Origin: Anaerophaga thermohalophila str. Valhall
GTDB lineage: Bacteria > Bacteroidota > Bacteroidia > Bacteroidales > Marinilabiliaceae
DNA length: 45,665 bases
Assembly (NCBI RefSeq): GCF_000250735.1
Contig: NZ_AHZV01000206.1
Coordinates: forward strand, 1 to 45,665
Direction: 5' to 3'
This document shows positions 17,220 through 26,067 of this stretch, one piece after another. Positions within the stretch are counted from its first letter, which is position 1, and the number at the start of each line of letters is the position of its first letter. The position numbers and the translations under genes are program-made. The notes beneath the pieces are model-generated. The model was not told the origin of the DNA, did not search any database, and worked only from the letters and a program-made list of their open reading frames with translations.

Positions 17220-17266
17220 TACTTAACCCAAAAAATTTTACTTCAAAAGACTTCTGACGAATTCAC

Positions 17267-19267
17267 TTAAGACCATTGCGATACCTTTTGACGATGCTTC
17301 ACCTCATGGGTTTTCGTGTTTCTGTCCATTTCAACAACCGGTATGATAATGCGTACCAGAGTTCCACGATCAAAAGGATTGATCTGTTTCTTATCCATGA
17401 TTACCATATCCGTACCCCGACCAGAGTCTCTCCTCAGCATATCAAGGCGTTCGCGGGTTATCTTTATTGCCATTGATTCATGCCCTTTTTCCTTTTCACC
17501 AGCCTTTTTCGATGCTTCAATCCCTATTCCGTTGTCGCCAACCTCCACAACCATTTTCTCTCCTTCCTCCCTGCTAAATCTTACAGACACATATCCTTCG
17601 GTTCCGGATGGCCGGATACCGTGTTCAATAGCATTTTCTATAAATGGCTGAGTCAACATCGGAGGAACCATAACTTTTTCTTTATCAAGCGCCTCATCAA
17701 TACTCAGGGAATAATCAAAAGCTTCAGAAAACCGTAATCTTTGTAATTCCAGGTAATACCCTAAAATTTCGGTCTCCTCCTTCAACGAGATATAATCGTG
17801 AGTAGAGCTGCGTAAAACATGACGCATCAATCTTGCAAAATCGGTAAGAAAACGTGACGATTTTTCAATATCATGCTCAAGTATATACACCTGAATTGCG
17901 CTGAGTGCATTAAAAATAAAATGCGGATTCATCTGGGAACGGAGCAGACGTTGTTGATGACGGACGTTCTTATAGCGGTTTCTTAACTGTGATTGCCGTA
18001 TCAGCATAATTATAGCGAACGAAACGGCTACCACCAGGATAAGAACAATGGTCAGAAAAAACCGTTGGCGATCGAGTTTGGCCTGCTGCTGAAGCGTTTG
18101 CTTGTTTAACTCTTCAATGCGTTTACGTTGTCTCTCCGATTCGAAAATAGCCTCCTGTGTGGACAGATGATTGACATTCTTCTCATTAACAATACTGTCG
18201 TTGTAAGCTGAAGCCACCTTAAAATGTTTCAGAGCCCCCGCATAATCTCCCCTTATTTCACACAATTCCGAAAGCAATTTAGAAGCTTCTTCGATCTGAA
18301 ACAGTGAACCGATATCAAGTGCCACAGTAAGACTCTTCTTTAAGTGTTGTTCAGCCAGGTCGAGTTCACCCGTCTGCAGGTAGGTCTCCCCTATTTTGGA
18401 ATGACTGATGGCAACCTGCATTAAATCGCCCAGCTCCTCGTTAAGATGCAAAGCTTTCTCTAAATACTCAAGCGCTTTGTGGGGCCTGTCTTGTTCCAGA
18501 TAGGCTGCACCTATGCTATTGAAACAAATGGATTGTCCTACTTTGCTGTCGATCTGATAATTGTAGTCAAGAGAAGTAAAAAAATGAGAAAGAGCGGAAT
18601 CTACCTGTCCCAGCTTTAGCAAAGATTCTCCCAGGTTGTTATGATTAATGGCCAGACCCAGTTTATTATTCATCCTCTCTGCGAGATCGAGGGAGCGTTT
18701 AAAGTATTCAATTGAAGTTGCATAGCGGTCAAGGTTGTAATTGACATTCCCTATACTGTTAATGGCAGAACCGATCAACAGGGAATCTCCGGTCTCTTCG
18801 GCAAGCGAAAGTGCTTTAACATGCATTTCGAGAGCGGTTGGGTTATCATCTATACGCCGGTAAACAACTCCGAGCTGGTTATACACCTCCCCCAGGAGAT
18901 GTTTGTCTCCGGTTTTTGTGGCCAGGTCAAGTGCTTTCTGATGAAACTCCATGGCCTTACCATACTGGGCTCTGTTACGATAGCGCTGTCCAGTCAGGTT
19001 ATAGATTCGTGCCAGCTGATTAAGATTCTCATTTTTGCGGGCTATTTCTTCAGCTTCAGAAAGATAATTATCGGAGATGTCAACATGCAATCCCCCCTGG
19101 CCGTAAAGATTCCTGGAACGTTCGATTAACTGCTCTACAACAAGAGAATCTGTTCCCACGACGTCAGACATCACGTTCACCTCCGGATTCACCTTATCGT
19201 CGGGAGCATTCCGGCATGAAAAAAATTCAAAAAAAATAATAATCAGCAGCCCGGACCTTTTCTGCAT
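17267..19267 (-). CDS. TPR-containing sensor histidine kinase, LytS/YehU type
   Basis: 666 residues from the ATG at 19267 (a TTG start nine bases earlier is less likely). The N-terminus MQKRSGLLIIIFFEFFSC looks like a lipoprotein or signal segment. TPR repeats run from about 60 to 370 (units such as LGEVYNQLGVVYRRIDDN and KALEYLEKALHLNEELGD). A coiled segment and one membrane helix (FLTIVLILVVAVSFAIIML, about 401-422) follow. The His_kinase domain has QMNPHFIFNALSAIQ (His about 448) and HATPase motifs EHGIRP and GDNGIGI. It probably senses a signal through the periplasmic TPR part and phosphorylates the LytTR regulator downstream. Confidence 0.9.
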   Translation of the reverse strand: MQKRSGLLIIIFFEFFSCRNAPDDKVNPEVNVMSDVVGTDSLVVEQLIERSRNLYGQGGLHVDISDNYLSEAEEIARKNENLNQLARIYNLTGQRYRNRAQYGKAMEFHQKALDLATKTGDKHLLGEVYNQLGVVYRRIDDNPTALEMHVKALSLAEETGDSLLIGSAINSIGNVNYNLDRYATSIEYFKRSLDLAERMNNKLGLAINHNNLGESLLKLGQVDSALSHFFTSLDYNYQIDSKVGQSICFNSIGAAYLEQDRPHKALEYLEKALHLNEELGDLMQVAISHSKIGETYLQTGELDLAEQHLKKSLTVALDIGSLFQIEEASKLLSELCEIRGDYAGALKHFKVASAYNDSIVNEKNVNHLSTQEAIFESERQRKRIEELNKQTLQQQAKLDRQRFFLTIVLILVVAVSFAIIMLIRQSQLRNRYKNVRHQQRLLRSQMNPHFIFNALSAIQVYILEHDIEKSSRFLTDFARLMRHVLRSSTHDYISLKEETEILGYYLELQRLRFSEAFDYSLSIDEALDKEKVMVPPMLTQPFIENAIEHGIRPSGTEGYVSVRFSREEGEKMVVEVGDNGIGIEASKKAGEKEKGHESMAIKITRERLDMLRRDSGRGTDMVIMDKKQINPFDRGTLVRIIIPVVEMDRNTKTHEVKHRQKVSQWS

Positions 19268-19419
19268 AAGAATCAATCGTTGTTGTGATATGGTTTCCTT
19301 TTACGTTTCCTGGTGTGTGGATAAAAATTTCTCAATCTTTTTGCTTCTGGCAAGTTACATAAATTTTATGCCTGTTGCCCATTCATCATGCAGATTTTTT
19401 GATGAAGGGTTATCTTTGT

Positions 19420-20436
19420 ATGCTAAAAATTCGTGTGGTGAAGATAGGAAATCTCGAACTCAGAAAGGAGCCTCTTCTTCTGGCTCCCATGGAAGACGTG
19501 ACCGACAGAATGTTCAGGCAACTGTGCAAACGATATGGTGCAGACCTGATGTATACGGAATTTGTATCGGCCGATGCGCTCGTCAGAGAAGTGGATAAGA
19601 CGTTGAAAAAAATGGAAATCAATGAGGAAGAACGTCCTGTAGGTATTCAGATATATGGAAAGGAGACCGGCGCTATGGTTGAAGCTGCCCGAATAGCAGA
19701 AGAGGCAGGGCCGGATCTAATTGACATCAACTATGGATGCCCCGTAAAAAAAATTGCTTCAAAAGGTGCGGGAGCCGGCATGTTACGCGATATTCCGAAA
19801 ATGATCGAGATGACTCGTGCCATCGTAAAGGCAGTAAAAACACCGGTTACGGTAAAAACACGGCTGGGCTGGGACGAATCATCAAAAAATATTGTTGAGG
19901 TTGCCGAACAACTTCAGGACACCGGCATTCAGGCAATTACCATTCATGGCCGCACCCGGGCACAGATGTATTCAGGGGAAGCCGACTGGACACTCATCGG
20001 AGAAGTGAAAAACAACCCAAGGATGACCATTCCTGTTATCGGTAACGGGGATATTACAAATCCGTTAAAAGCAAAAAATTATCTTGACAAATATGGTGTC
20101 GACGCATTAATGATTGGCAGACCGGCCATAGGTCGCCCCTGGATATTCCGTGAGGTCAGACATTATCTCGATACAGGAGAGCTCCTGCCGGCACCCGCCA
20201 TCCCCGAGCATGTTGAAATGATACGGGAGCAGGTCAACAAATCTGTGGAATGGCTGGGCGAAAGAAGAGGTATTTTGCATTCGCGACGTCACCTGGCCAT
20301 TACATTCAAGGGGCTTGAACATTTTCGTCCTCTCAAGATAAAAATGCTGCGAACTGAGCGTATTGACGAACTGAATGCTATTCTTGATGAAATAGCAGAA
20401 CGCTGGGCAGATCATTCTTCTCCCTGCTCGGAATAA
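19420..20436 (+). CDS. dus: tRNA-dihydrouridine synthase
   Basis: FMN- and NADPH-dependent enzyme reducing uridines in the tRNA D-loop. The TIM barrel begins LLLAPMEDVTDRMFRQLC. DINYGCPVKKIASKGAGAGML holds the catalytic Cys (CP motif), followed by VKTRLGWDE, ITIHGRTRAQMYSG and GNGDITN, with MIGRPAIGRPWIF at the phosphate site; overall DusB-like. The start at 19420 (MLKIRVVKIGNLEL) fits the family; a start at 19375 would add 15 residues. Its last 25 bases overlap the end of the convergent permease gene. Confidence 0.93.
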   Translation: MLKIRVVKIGNLELRKEPLLLAPMEDVTDRMFRQLCKRYGADLMYTEFVSADALVREVDKTLKKMEINEEERPVGIQIYGKETGAMVEAARIAEEAGPDLIDINYGCPVKKIASKGAGAGMLRDIPKMIEMTRAIVKAVKTPVTVKTRLGWDESSKNIVEVAEQLQDTGIQAITIHGRTRAQMYSGEADWTLIGEVKNNPRMTIPVIGNGDITNPLKAKNYLDKYGVDALMIGRPAIGRPWIFREVRHYLDTGELLPAPAIPEHVEMIREQVNKSVEWLGERRGILHSRRHLAITFKGLEHFRPLKIKMLRTERIDELNAILDEIAERWADHSSPCSE

Positions 20437-21650
20437 TAGCGCTGTACAATCACCCGAACGGGATACCATGCGGCCAGTAAACCTACCAACGAGACGCTAA
20501 CGTATACAAGAAACATATCCGACCATTGCAATGCTACCGGATAGGCGTCAACAATAAACGCCCCTTCGCCGCTGAATTTCAACAAGCCGAAATGTTGCTG
20601 CAACCACACCAGAAAGGCACCCAGCAATACGCCAATCGTTACTCCGGCCAGGGATATCAACCATCCTTCTGTAAGAAATATTTTATTGATCAACGAACGA
20701 TTGGCTCCCATACTTCGAAGTGTTCCTATGCTTTCTTTCTTTTCAAAAATGAGGAGCGACAAAGTCCCGATAACATTAAACAAGGCAATAACAAGGATGA
20801 AAAGAAGAATCAGATAAGCCATCAGTTTTTCGACCCGCATCAGTTTGTAAAAAGTAGCATGTTGTTCATGCCTGTCAAGTATGTTGAAATCTTCACCTAA
20901 AAGTTTCAACAACCGGGCTTTTACATCATCCGTTTCATATCCTTTTTTTAAAGAAATTCCCAGTGACGAAACTACATCGTCACCGTAATCAAACAGCCTG
21001 CGAGCCTGACCAATATTGACAATCATATACCTGGAGTCGTACTCAAGCTGACGCACTGCAAATATTCCGGCAGGATGAAGATACTCTTTATTAAACGACA
21101 GGTCGGGACGCATCATATTAATGCGGGCTGTTCGCCTGGGAGCATAAACAACCAACGGTTTTACGAAATTAAGGCGCAGTCCGAGTTGATCGGCCAGAAC
21201 ATAGCCGACAACGCTATAGTTCTGTCTTTCAAGTCGTAACTGATACTTTCCGTCAATAATAATGGTATCGATGCCCGAAACCTCAGCAAAATTTTCATCT
21301 ACTCCCATAACAATGGCAGGTACCTGACGTTTGTCGAAACGCAAAAGCGCTTGGTCTTCAAGGATATGAGAAACAACCGCCACGCCTTCTGTTTCATAAA
21401 TTTCCTGTGACGGAATTGAATCAAGCGAAAAAACTTTGCCCCGTGCCGGTTGGATTTTCAGCTCCGGATCAAATGAACCGTATAAAGAACCTATCAATCC
21501 GTGGAGGCCGTTAAAAACCGACAAAACTACAATAAGTGCCAATGAGCCCACCAAAACACCCGACACCGATATCATCGAGATGACATTAATGACATTCTGC
21601 GACTTTTTGGCGAACAAATATCTTATTGCTATGCGAAGAGCCAGTTTCAT
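20412..21650 (-). CDS. LolC/LolE-type ABC transporter permease
   Basis: 412 residues: N-terminal helix (VISMISVSGVLVGSLALIVVLSVF), a large periplasmic MacB_PCD-like region (about 50-270), then the FtsX domain with three helices (LMAYLILLFILVIALFNVIGTLSLL, LISLAGVTIGVLLGAFLVW, MFLVYVSVSLVGLLAAWYPV). By family it moves lipoproteins from the inner membrane; no LolD ATPase is in this group. Its ATG joins a family B leader (21651-21748). It lies downstream of the methyltransferase and rbfA on the same strand, with about 160 bp between it and the methyltransferase. Confidence 0.85.
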   Translation of the reverse strand: MKLALRIAIRYLFAKKSQNVINVISMISVSGVLVGSLALIVVLSVFNGLHGLIGSLYGSFDPELKIQPARGKVFSLDSIPSQEIYETEGVAVVSHILEDQALLRFDKRQVPAIVMGVDENFAEVSGIDTIIIDGKYQLRLERQNYSVVGYVLADQLGLRLNFVKPLVVYAPRRTARINMMRPDLSFNKEYLHPAGIFAVRQLEYDSRYMIVNIGQARRLFDYGDDVVSSLGISLKKGYETDDVKARLLKLLGEDFNILDRHEQHATFYKLMRVEKLMAYLILLFILVIALFNVIGTLSLLIFEKKESIGTLRSMGANRSLINKIFLTEGWLISLAGVTIGVLLGAFLVWLQQHFGLLKFSGEGAFIVDAYPVALQWSDMFLVYVSVSLVGLLAAWYPVRVIVQRYYSEQGEE

Positions 21651-21748
21651 CAGTATAAAATCAGTCTAAGTTATTGGTCTGATGGAACTCGCATGATTGG
21701 GGTTTATACATGTTCTCTTGTGACAAACCTTGTCATGCTCGTTTCATC
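21651..21748 (-). repeat. Family B repeat, long form, leader of the LolE-like gene
   Basis: On the minus strand it reads GATGAAACGAGCATG, an inner hairpin TGACA-TGTCA, CATGCGAGTTCCATC, and then an AT-rich linker ending TTTATACTGATG, where the last ATG is the permease start codon. Outer arms pair at 12 of 15 positions. Confidence 0.75.
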
Positions 21749-21808
21749 TTACATCTTAACCTCTAAAAATCTAATGATCTATATATGGCAATCTTTGTCA
21801 TCACCGCT

Positions 21809-22639
21809 TCACTTTTCTTTCTCGGGTTTAAATGCTTTCACCAGCAAACCGGTTCCGGCGGAATGTTGTTTCTGCGTATCAAGATAGTTCAAAACACAGC
21901 AGAAAGGCCACACAATCAGATAATAAAAGGGAAGAAGTATGAAGAACAGTTTACTCTTATTAAGCATCATTATCGGATATTTCATGGACCATTTCCAGGC
22001 AATATGGCCCGGCTTCCCATAGGTATAACGGACATCAATTCCTGAAAAACCTGCATCCGAAAGTTTAAGAGTTATATCTTCTATACTGTATCCGTCTCTG
22101 ACGTGTTCATCAATAAAACCGGTAACCTCATCACCATGTTCATGCGAATCAGATCCCCCCTTATCAGATGGCGTGGAAATAAGCAGCATGCCTCCGGGAA
22201 GAAGACTTTCATAAAAATTACGGAACACCTTTCGATCGTCTTCAATATGTTCCATGACATCCACCGAAAGTATCAGGTCGTATGTTGTTGCTTCAGAAAA
22301 TTGTGTTAAATCGGCCTTAATGAAATTAACGCGTCCGCCTTTACCAATAATTTTGAAGGACCGGTTGCAGTCTTCCACCTGCTCTTCTTTTACATCGACG
22401 CCCGTAATGCGAAAATCATCTCCCAGTCTCGACATAGACCAACTGTATTGTCCAAAACCTGAGCCGGCATCAAGAATATCTGCCACTGCGCCATGTTGTG
22501 CTGCCCATTTCCGTAGCTCTCTTCGTATGTACCACGAGCGCAACAACAACAGATTCAACAATCGGTAAAACAACAGACGAAAAGCCGGTGTTACGTTAAA
22601 TACACGGCCCAGCGACCGTTTAATGGGATCGTACTGCAT
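21809..22639 (-). CDS. Class I SAM-dependent methyltransferase
   Basis: 276 residues. SAM-binding motif I is ILDAGSGFGQYSW (about residues 54-66), motif II VDVKEEQ, with LILSVDVMEHIEDD and MLLISTPS for the later strands. After the Rossmann core it has a hydrophobic C-terminal segment (FFILLPFYYLIVWPFCCVL) that may attach it to the membrane. Substrate unknown; the layout resembles UbiE/Coq5-like and sugar- or lipid-modifying methyltransferases. The neighbouring glycosyltransferase and permease suggest envelope work, by inference only. Confidence 0.82.
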   Translation of the reverse strand: MQYDPIKRSLGRVFNVTPAFRLLFYRLLNLLLLRSWYIRRELRKWAAQHGAVADILDAGSGFGQYSWSMSRLGDDFRITGVDVKEEQVEDCNRSFKIIGKGGRVNFIKADLTQFSEATTYDLILSVDVMEHIEDDRKVFRNFYESLLPGGMLLISTPSDKGGSDSHEHGDEVTGFIDEHVRDGYSIEDITLKLSDAGFSGIDVRYTYGKPGHIAWKWSMKYPIMMLNKSKLFFILLPFYYLIVWPFCCVLNYLDTQKQHSAGTGLLVKAFKPEKEK

Positions 22640-22666
22640 GTTATCAAAAACTTATTTATGGGTAAT

Positions 22667-23005
22667 TCACTCATTCAGAAGTCTGTCGATGTTATCGATA
22701 TAATCCAGGCTGTCGTCGATGTAAAATTCCAGTTCGGGAATCACGCGCAACTGTTTTCCGACCCTCTTCCCAAGCGCATAGCGTATTCGTGAAGTATGTT
22801 GGGTAATATTATTAAACACTTCTTCTTTTTTGTCGCCAGGGAAAATACTCAGATAGATACGGGCAATCCCTAAATCGGAAGTCACCCGGACAACAGTTAC
22901 CGTTACCATAGCTCCCTGAACCAGCTCCTTTACCTCGCGCTGAAACATCTCGCTCATGTCTTTTTGTATAAGACGTCCAATCTTTTTCTGTCGGGTAGAA
23001 TCCAT
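22667..23005 (-). CDS. rbfA: 30S ribosome-binding factor RbfA
   Basis: 112 residues, KH-like fold helping maturation of the 16S rRNA 5' end and cold growth. Signatures: RIGRLIQKDMSEMFQREV-type N-terminus (here KIGRLIQKDMSEMF), VTVTVVRVTSDLGIARIYLSIFP, and the C-terminal RVIPELEFYIDDSLDYIDNID. Twenty-seven bases separate it from the methyltransferase downstream. TAACTTCG about 20-30 bases upstream is near the promoter -7 consensus. Confidence 0.93.
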   Translation of the reverse strand: MDSTRQKKIGRLIQKDMSEMFQREVKELVQGAMVTVTVVRVTSDLGIARIYLSIFPGDKKEEVFNNITQHTSRIRYALGKRVGKQLRVIPELEFYIDDSLDYIDNIDRLLNE

Positions 23006-23031
23006 ATCTCGTTTAATTTTAATGCCCGAAG

Positions 23032-24081
23032 TTAGCCAAAATTATACAAAAAACTTTCCAGCTCATTTACCATTGTGTTCATATCAAACAGGCGGCGAAC
23101 GGTGTCTGTCCCATTTTCGCCGGTATTCCTGAGTCGGTCAGCAGGAAGAGATAAAATCTGGGTTAATCTTTTAGCAACTGCGGATGCATCCCTCTCTACC
23201 AGGAAGCCATTATCTCCATCCGCAACAAATTCACCCGCTCCTCCGGCATCTGTTGTTAGCACCGGAACACCACAACTCATGGCCTCGAGCAAAGCATTGG
23301 AAATCCCCTCTTTTTCCGACAGCAAACAAAACAATCGGGCTTTTGAAAGAAATTCCTCTGGCCGGCAAAACCCTTCAAAATGAACAACCGTCTCAAGATG
23401 TCTGCGCCTGACAAGTTCCTTCAATTTTTTTTCCTCACGTCCCGTCCCTATAATGTGTATACGAATTTTGGCCTTCAGAGAAGCAGGAAGCAGGGAAACA
23501 GCTTTGATTAAAAGATGATGTCCCTTCCTTCGGGTTAGCATTCCCACCGAGACAATCCGAAAAACACCGGTATCGTCTAATCCATGATTGATGCAGGGAA
23601 AATCGGGCATCCCATTATATATAACCTTCACAGGATGAGCCCTCATCCAGGAATATTGATACAACCGCTCTTTTGTCCGCTTTGCATTAACAACAATCCC
23701 GTCGTTCAGACACTTATAGACAATTCTGTGCCACAAAGGGATTCTCATCTTCCGCGTGATGCCGAGCCGCAAAATATGCTTTGTTCCGGTCCTCTTTGCT
23801 GCAATGCCGGCAAGAAAATATTCTTTCTTCTTGGTTGATAATACAACATCTATATTGTTTTCTGACAGGATGTTTGCAATTATTCTGCTGGTCTTAAAAT
23901 CAAAAACAGACCGGAATGGTGCCCGGAATGAAGGAATGTTGTCACCCAAACGGTTTTGTAACTCAGGCATTCTTCCCATAAAAAATACCTGATGCCTCTT
24001 TTTTAATCCTTGCATGGCGAGAGCGACCCACTTTTCGTTGCCACCCCATACTTTTGCCGAGCATATAAATAAAATACGCAT
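23032..24081 (-). CDS. Glycosyltransferase family 4-like protein
   Basis: 349 residues, GT-B fold. N-terminal domain begins MRILFICSAKVWGGNEKWV, the usual glycine-rich acceptor loop. The C-terminal Glycos_transf_1 domain has FRIVSVGMLTRRKGHHLLIKA and the donor-site motif EKEGISNALLEAMSCGVPVLTTDAGG with the E-x7-E pair. Probably builds a cell-surface or lipid-linked glycan; the sugar is unknown. I use the ATG at 24081 rather than the upstream in-frame start at 24132, because the conserved strand begins there. It precedes rbfA by 26 bp. Confidence 0.87.
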   Translation of the reverse strand: MRILFICSAKVWGGNEKWVALAMQGLKKRHQVFFMGRMPELQNRLGDNIPSFRAPFRSVFDFKTSRIIANILSENNIDVVLSTKKKEYFLAGIAAKRTGTKHILRLGITRKMRIPLWHRIVYKCLNDGIVVNAKRTKERLYQYSWMRAHPVKVIYNGMPDFPCINHGLDDTGVFRIVSVGMLTRRKGHHLLIKAVSLLPASLKAKIRIHIIGTGREEKKLKELVRRRHLETVVHFEGFCRPEEFLSKARLFCLLSEKEGISNALLEAMSCGVPVLTTDAGGAGEFVADGDNGFLVERDASAVAKRLTQILSLPADRLRNTGENGTDTVRRLFDMNTMVNELESFLYNFG

Positions 24082-24172
24082 AAGATGCATTTTATCCGCA
24101 AAACTAACAAAAGTATCATTCAGGTTGTCCATCTTTTTTTGTATATTGCCTGATAGCTATAATTGGTTAAAA

Positions 24173-24303
24173 ATGAAACGAGCATGTAGCTTTGATTTCT
24201 CCATCGGCTCCACCGCTTTGTTTACAAAGAAATCCGCCACAAAAGGACATGTATAAAAGTCGCGAGTTCCATTAGGCCAATAACTTAAGTAAATTATATA
24301 CTA
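24173..24303 (+). repeat. Family B repeat, long variant, leader of the 24304 gene
   Basis: Starts ATGAAACGAGCATG, has a divergent middle, then CGCGAGTTCCATTAGG and the AT-rich linker. The last 32 bases up to and including ATGAAAAAG (24281-24312) are identical to those in front of the efflux adaptor gene (32099-32130). Confidence 0.75.
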
Positions 24304-25113
24304 ATGAAAAAGGTAAAATCGGTAATATTCTCGATTGCAGGCACATTGCTTTCCGCAACTGCCTGTTTACTTTGGATGACCAGAAAAAAGAAGGAAACAC
24401 AAATCGTCTCCGGCACTGATGATGCCAAAGAGGACACAACAGTCTCACCCTCTGCCACATCTGCTCCGGAGTTGTATAGAACAGCCGGGGTTAAAAAGCT
24501 TGAACTAAAAAATATTCCCGAATCATTAACTTTCAGTGATTCATCTTATGATTTTACGGGACTGGCCCGGGTGCACCCCAACGAACACGATAAGTATAAT
24601 GTGGATGTACTTGACAACAACGGTTCATTTCTGGGAAACATCGTTAAAAACCGAAGGCTCAGCCACTCTCTCTCCGAATGGCATGCCGGAGAGGTTTTTG
24701 CTTTCGGGAAAATTAACAAGAGCAACAATGAGTCTGCACTATCGGGCATTGTTTATATCTCTGCAGGTCTTAACAGTTCACAAACGGAGGATTTGAAAAA
24801 CGTATTTGAAAAGCTAAATAAGCGACATCGGATTTTGTCGAAACCCGATATTTCATCTGAAGAGTATTTGCAAATTCTCGACGATCACAAATTCATTTCA
24901 AGGGTTCTCTTTCAGCTCGACATTGTAGACGAAATAGATGCTTCACTTTCAAAAAAAATAATTCCGGCACTTTCCAGGCAACTGGAAGATGAACAAAACT
25001 ACGAAGGTCTGCTTAAACTGGAAAAGCACAGTGACTTAATTGATGAACTAAGCGAACGCTTCGCTGCAGCAACCTACAAAAGAATCAGAAAGGCCAGGGA
25101 GAAATTGTCATGA
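24304..25113 (+). CDS. Membrane-anchored protein with possible HIRAN-like domain
   Basis: 269 residues. One N-terminal membrane segment (VIFSIAGTLLSATACLLWM) followed by a basic RKKK stretch and a Ser/Thr-rich linker. Residues about 78-155 (FTGLARVHPNEHDKYNVDVLD, FLGNIVKN, AGEVFAFGKI) have the N-x-hD-x-x-AV-V and LG-x-I pattern of HIRAN domains, which bind DNA ends in SNF2 proteins; membrane attachment would be unusual for that. The C-terminal half is charged and helical. The assignment is weak. Its end overlaps the next, convergent gene by 6 bp. Confidence 0.6.
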   Translation: MKKVKSVIFSIAGTLLSATACLLWMTRKKKETQIVSGTDDAKEDTTVSPSATSAPELYRTAGVKKLELKNIPESLTFSDSSYDFTGLARVHPNEHDKYNVDVLDNNGSFLGNIVKNRRLSHSLSEWHAGEVFAFGKINKSNNESALSGIVYISAGLNSSQTEDLKNVFEKLNKRHRILSKPDISSEEYLQILDDHKFISRVLFQLDIVDEIDASLSKKIIPALSRQLEDEQNYEGLLKLEKHSDLIDELSERFAAATYKRIRKAREKLS

Positions 25114-25824
25114 TTCCATGCCTAAAAACACATTTGCGCAAATATCACGCTCAACTTTAGTGGTCAACTTCCTGACCACCTTGTTCAGATTAAAAACAAC
25201 CTTTCCCAGTTCTTCATCGGGAGCCGACTGATAAAGACGGTCGGTAATCCAAAAGAGCGAACGAAGCGCACTTTCAAGAATTGGCCGGGTTTCGCGCACC
25301 GATATATCTTTAAATGCCCCAATTCCCTTTTCTTCAGTCAGGGCGTCAAATTCCGCCTGGGCACGAACCAGTTCATCAAACCACTCGGAAGCTCCTAACG
25401 TTTCAATAGTTTCCAGATGGTGCTTCTCCAATTCCCTGATTAAAGAGGGCAAACAGGTTGACTGTCGCTGGTAACCATCACTTTTGGTTTGCCAGGCATG
25501 CTTTTGCAAAACCTCCAACAATCCGGCAGCCATAAGAGATATCTCTTTCTTTGGGCGGTGACAAGCTGCTTCCACGAGGTGAAAAAAAGCGATATAAGCC
25601 TCGTCACGTCTGCTTGCCTGCAGTGTTTTACGCTCCATGACACAACTGATGACGCGACGCTGAAACGTCTCTTCATAACACTTCAGACTTTCACGAACAT
25701 CCTCTACAAAGGGATAAAGAGTAGATTTATGAACGGGGCAATGATCGAATACCTGCAGCGATATTTTTGCGAGATCGTATAAGTCAAACGACATTAGTTG
25801 CGAAAAATTCAATGATTTAAGCAT
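25108..25824 (-). CDS. Helical protein of unknown function (DUF6261-like)
   Basis: 238 residues, almost entirely helical, no signal peptide or membrane segment. Length, the opening MLKSLNFSQLMSFDLYDLA and the spaced acidic helices resemble the DUF6261 family found only in Bacteroidota, but I make this match from memory of its general form. No catalytic motif is visible. The gene is followed upstream by a family B double repeat near 25931. Confidence 0.6.
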   Translation of the reverse strand: MLKSLNFSQLMSFDLYDLAKISLQVFDHCPVHKSTLYPFVEDVRESLKCYEETFQRRVISCVMERKTLQASRRDEAYIAFFHLVEAACHRPKKEISLMAAGLLEVLQKHAWQTKSDGYQRQSTCLPSLIRELEKHHLETIETLGASEWFDELVRAQAEFDALTEEKGIGAFKDISVRETRPILESALRSLFWITDRLYQSAPDEELGKVVFNLNKVVRKLTTKVERDICANVFLGMES

Positions 25825-25930
25825 AGAACCAGGGGGTTTAGGATTTGCTATTTCCGAATAAACTTTCTTAAAACTTACGTAAAATAGCTCCCGTTGGTTT
25901 CATTCGTACAAAATTTATTTATTAAGGTCG

Positions 25931-26067
25931 AATGGATCTCGCATGCAAGAACTTATACATGTTCTTTTGTGGCAAACTTTGCCATGCTCGTTTCATTAGT
26001 ATAAAGTTTATTTTTTAGGGCCTAATGGAACTCATCCAGAGTAATCAGGACTTGTTTCATCAGTATA
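25931..26067 (-). repeat. Family B double repeat (long plus short form)
   Basis: A long form (25931-25998, with GGCAAA-TTTGCC inner hairpin), a linker (25999-26020) and a short form (26021-26060, GGAACTCATCC...GGACTTGTTTC) in head-to-tail order, ending at the dgt stop codon. The linker between them ends TATACTAATG, and that ATG is the first of the next unit's ATGAAACGAG. This shows the repeat period of the family. Confidence 0.72.

Noticed and set aside
19411-19418. TATCTTTG as the promoter of the dihydrouridine synthase
   Set aside because: It matches the -7 consensus but would place the transcript start inside the coding sequence, and there is no -33 TTG at the right distance.
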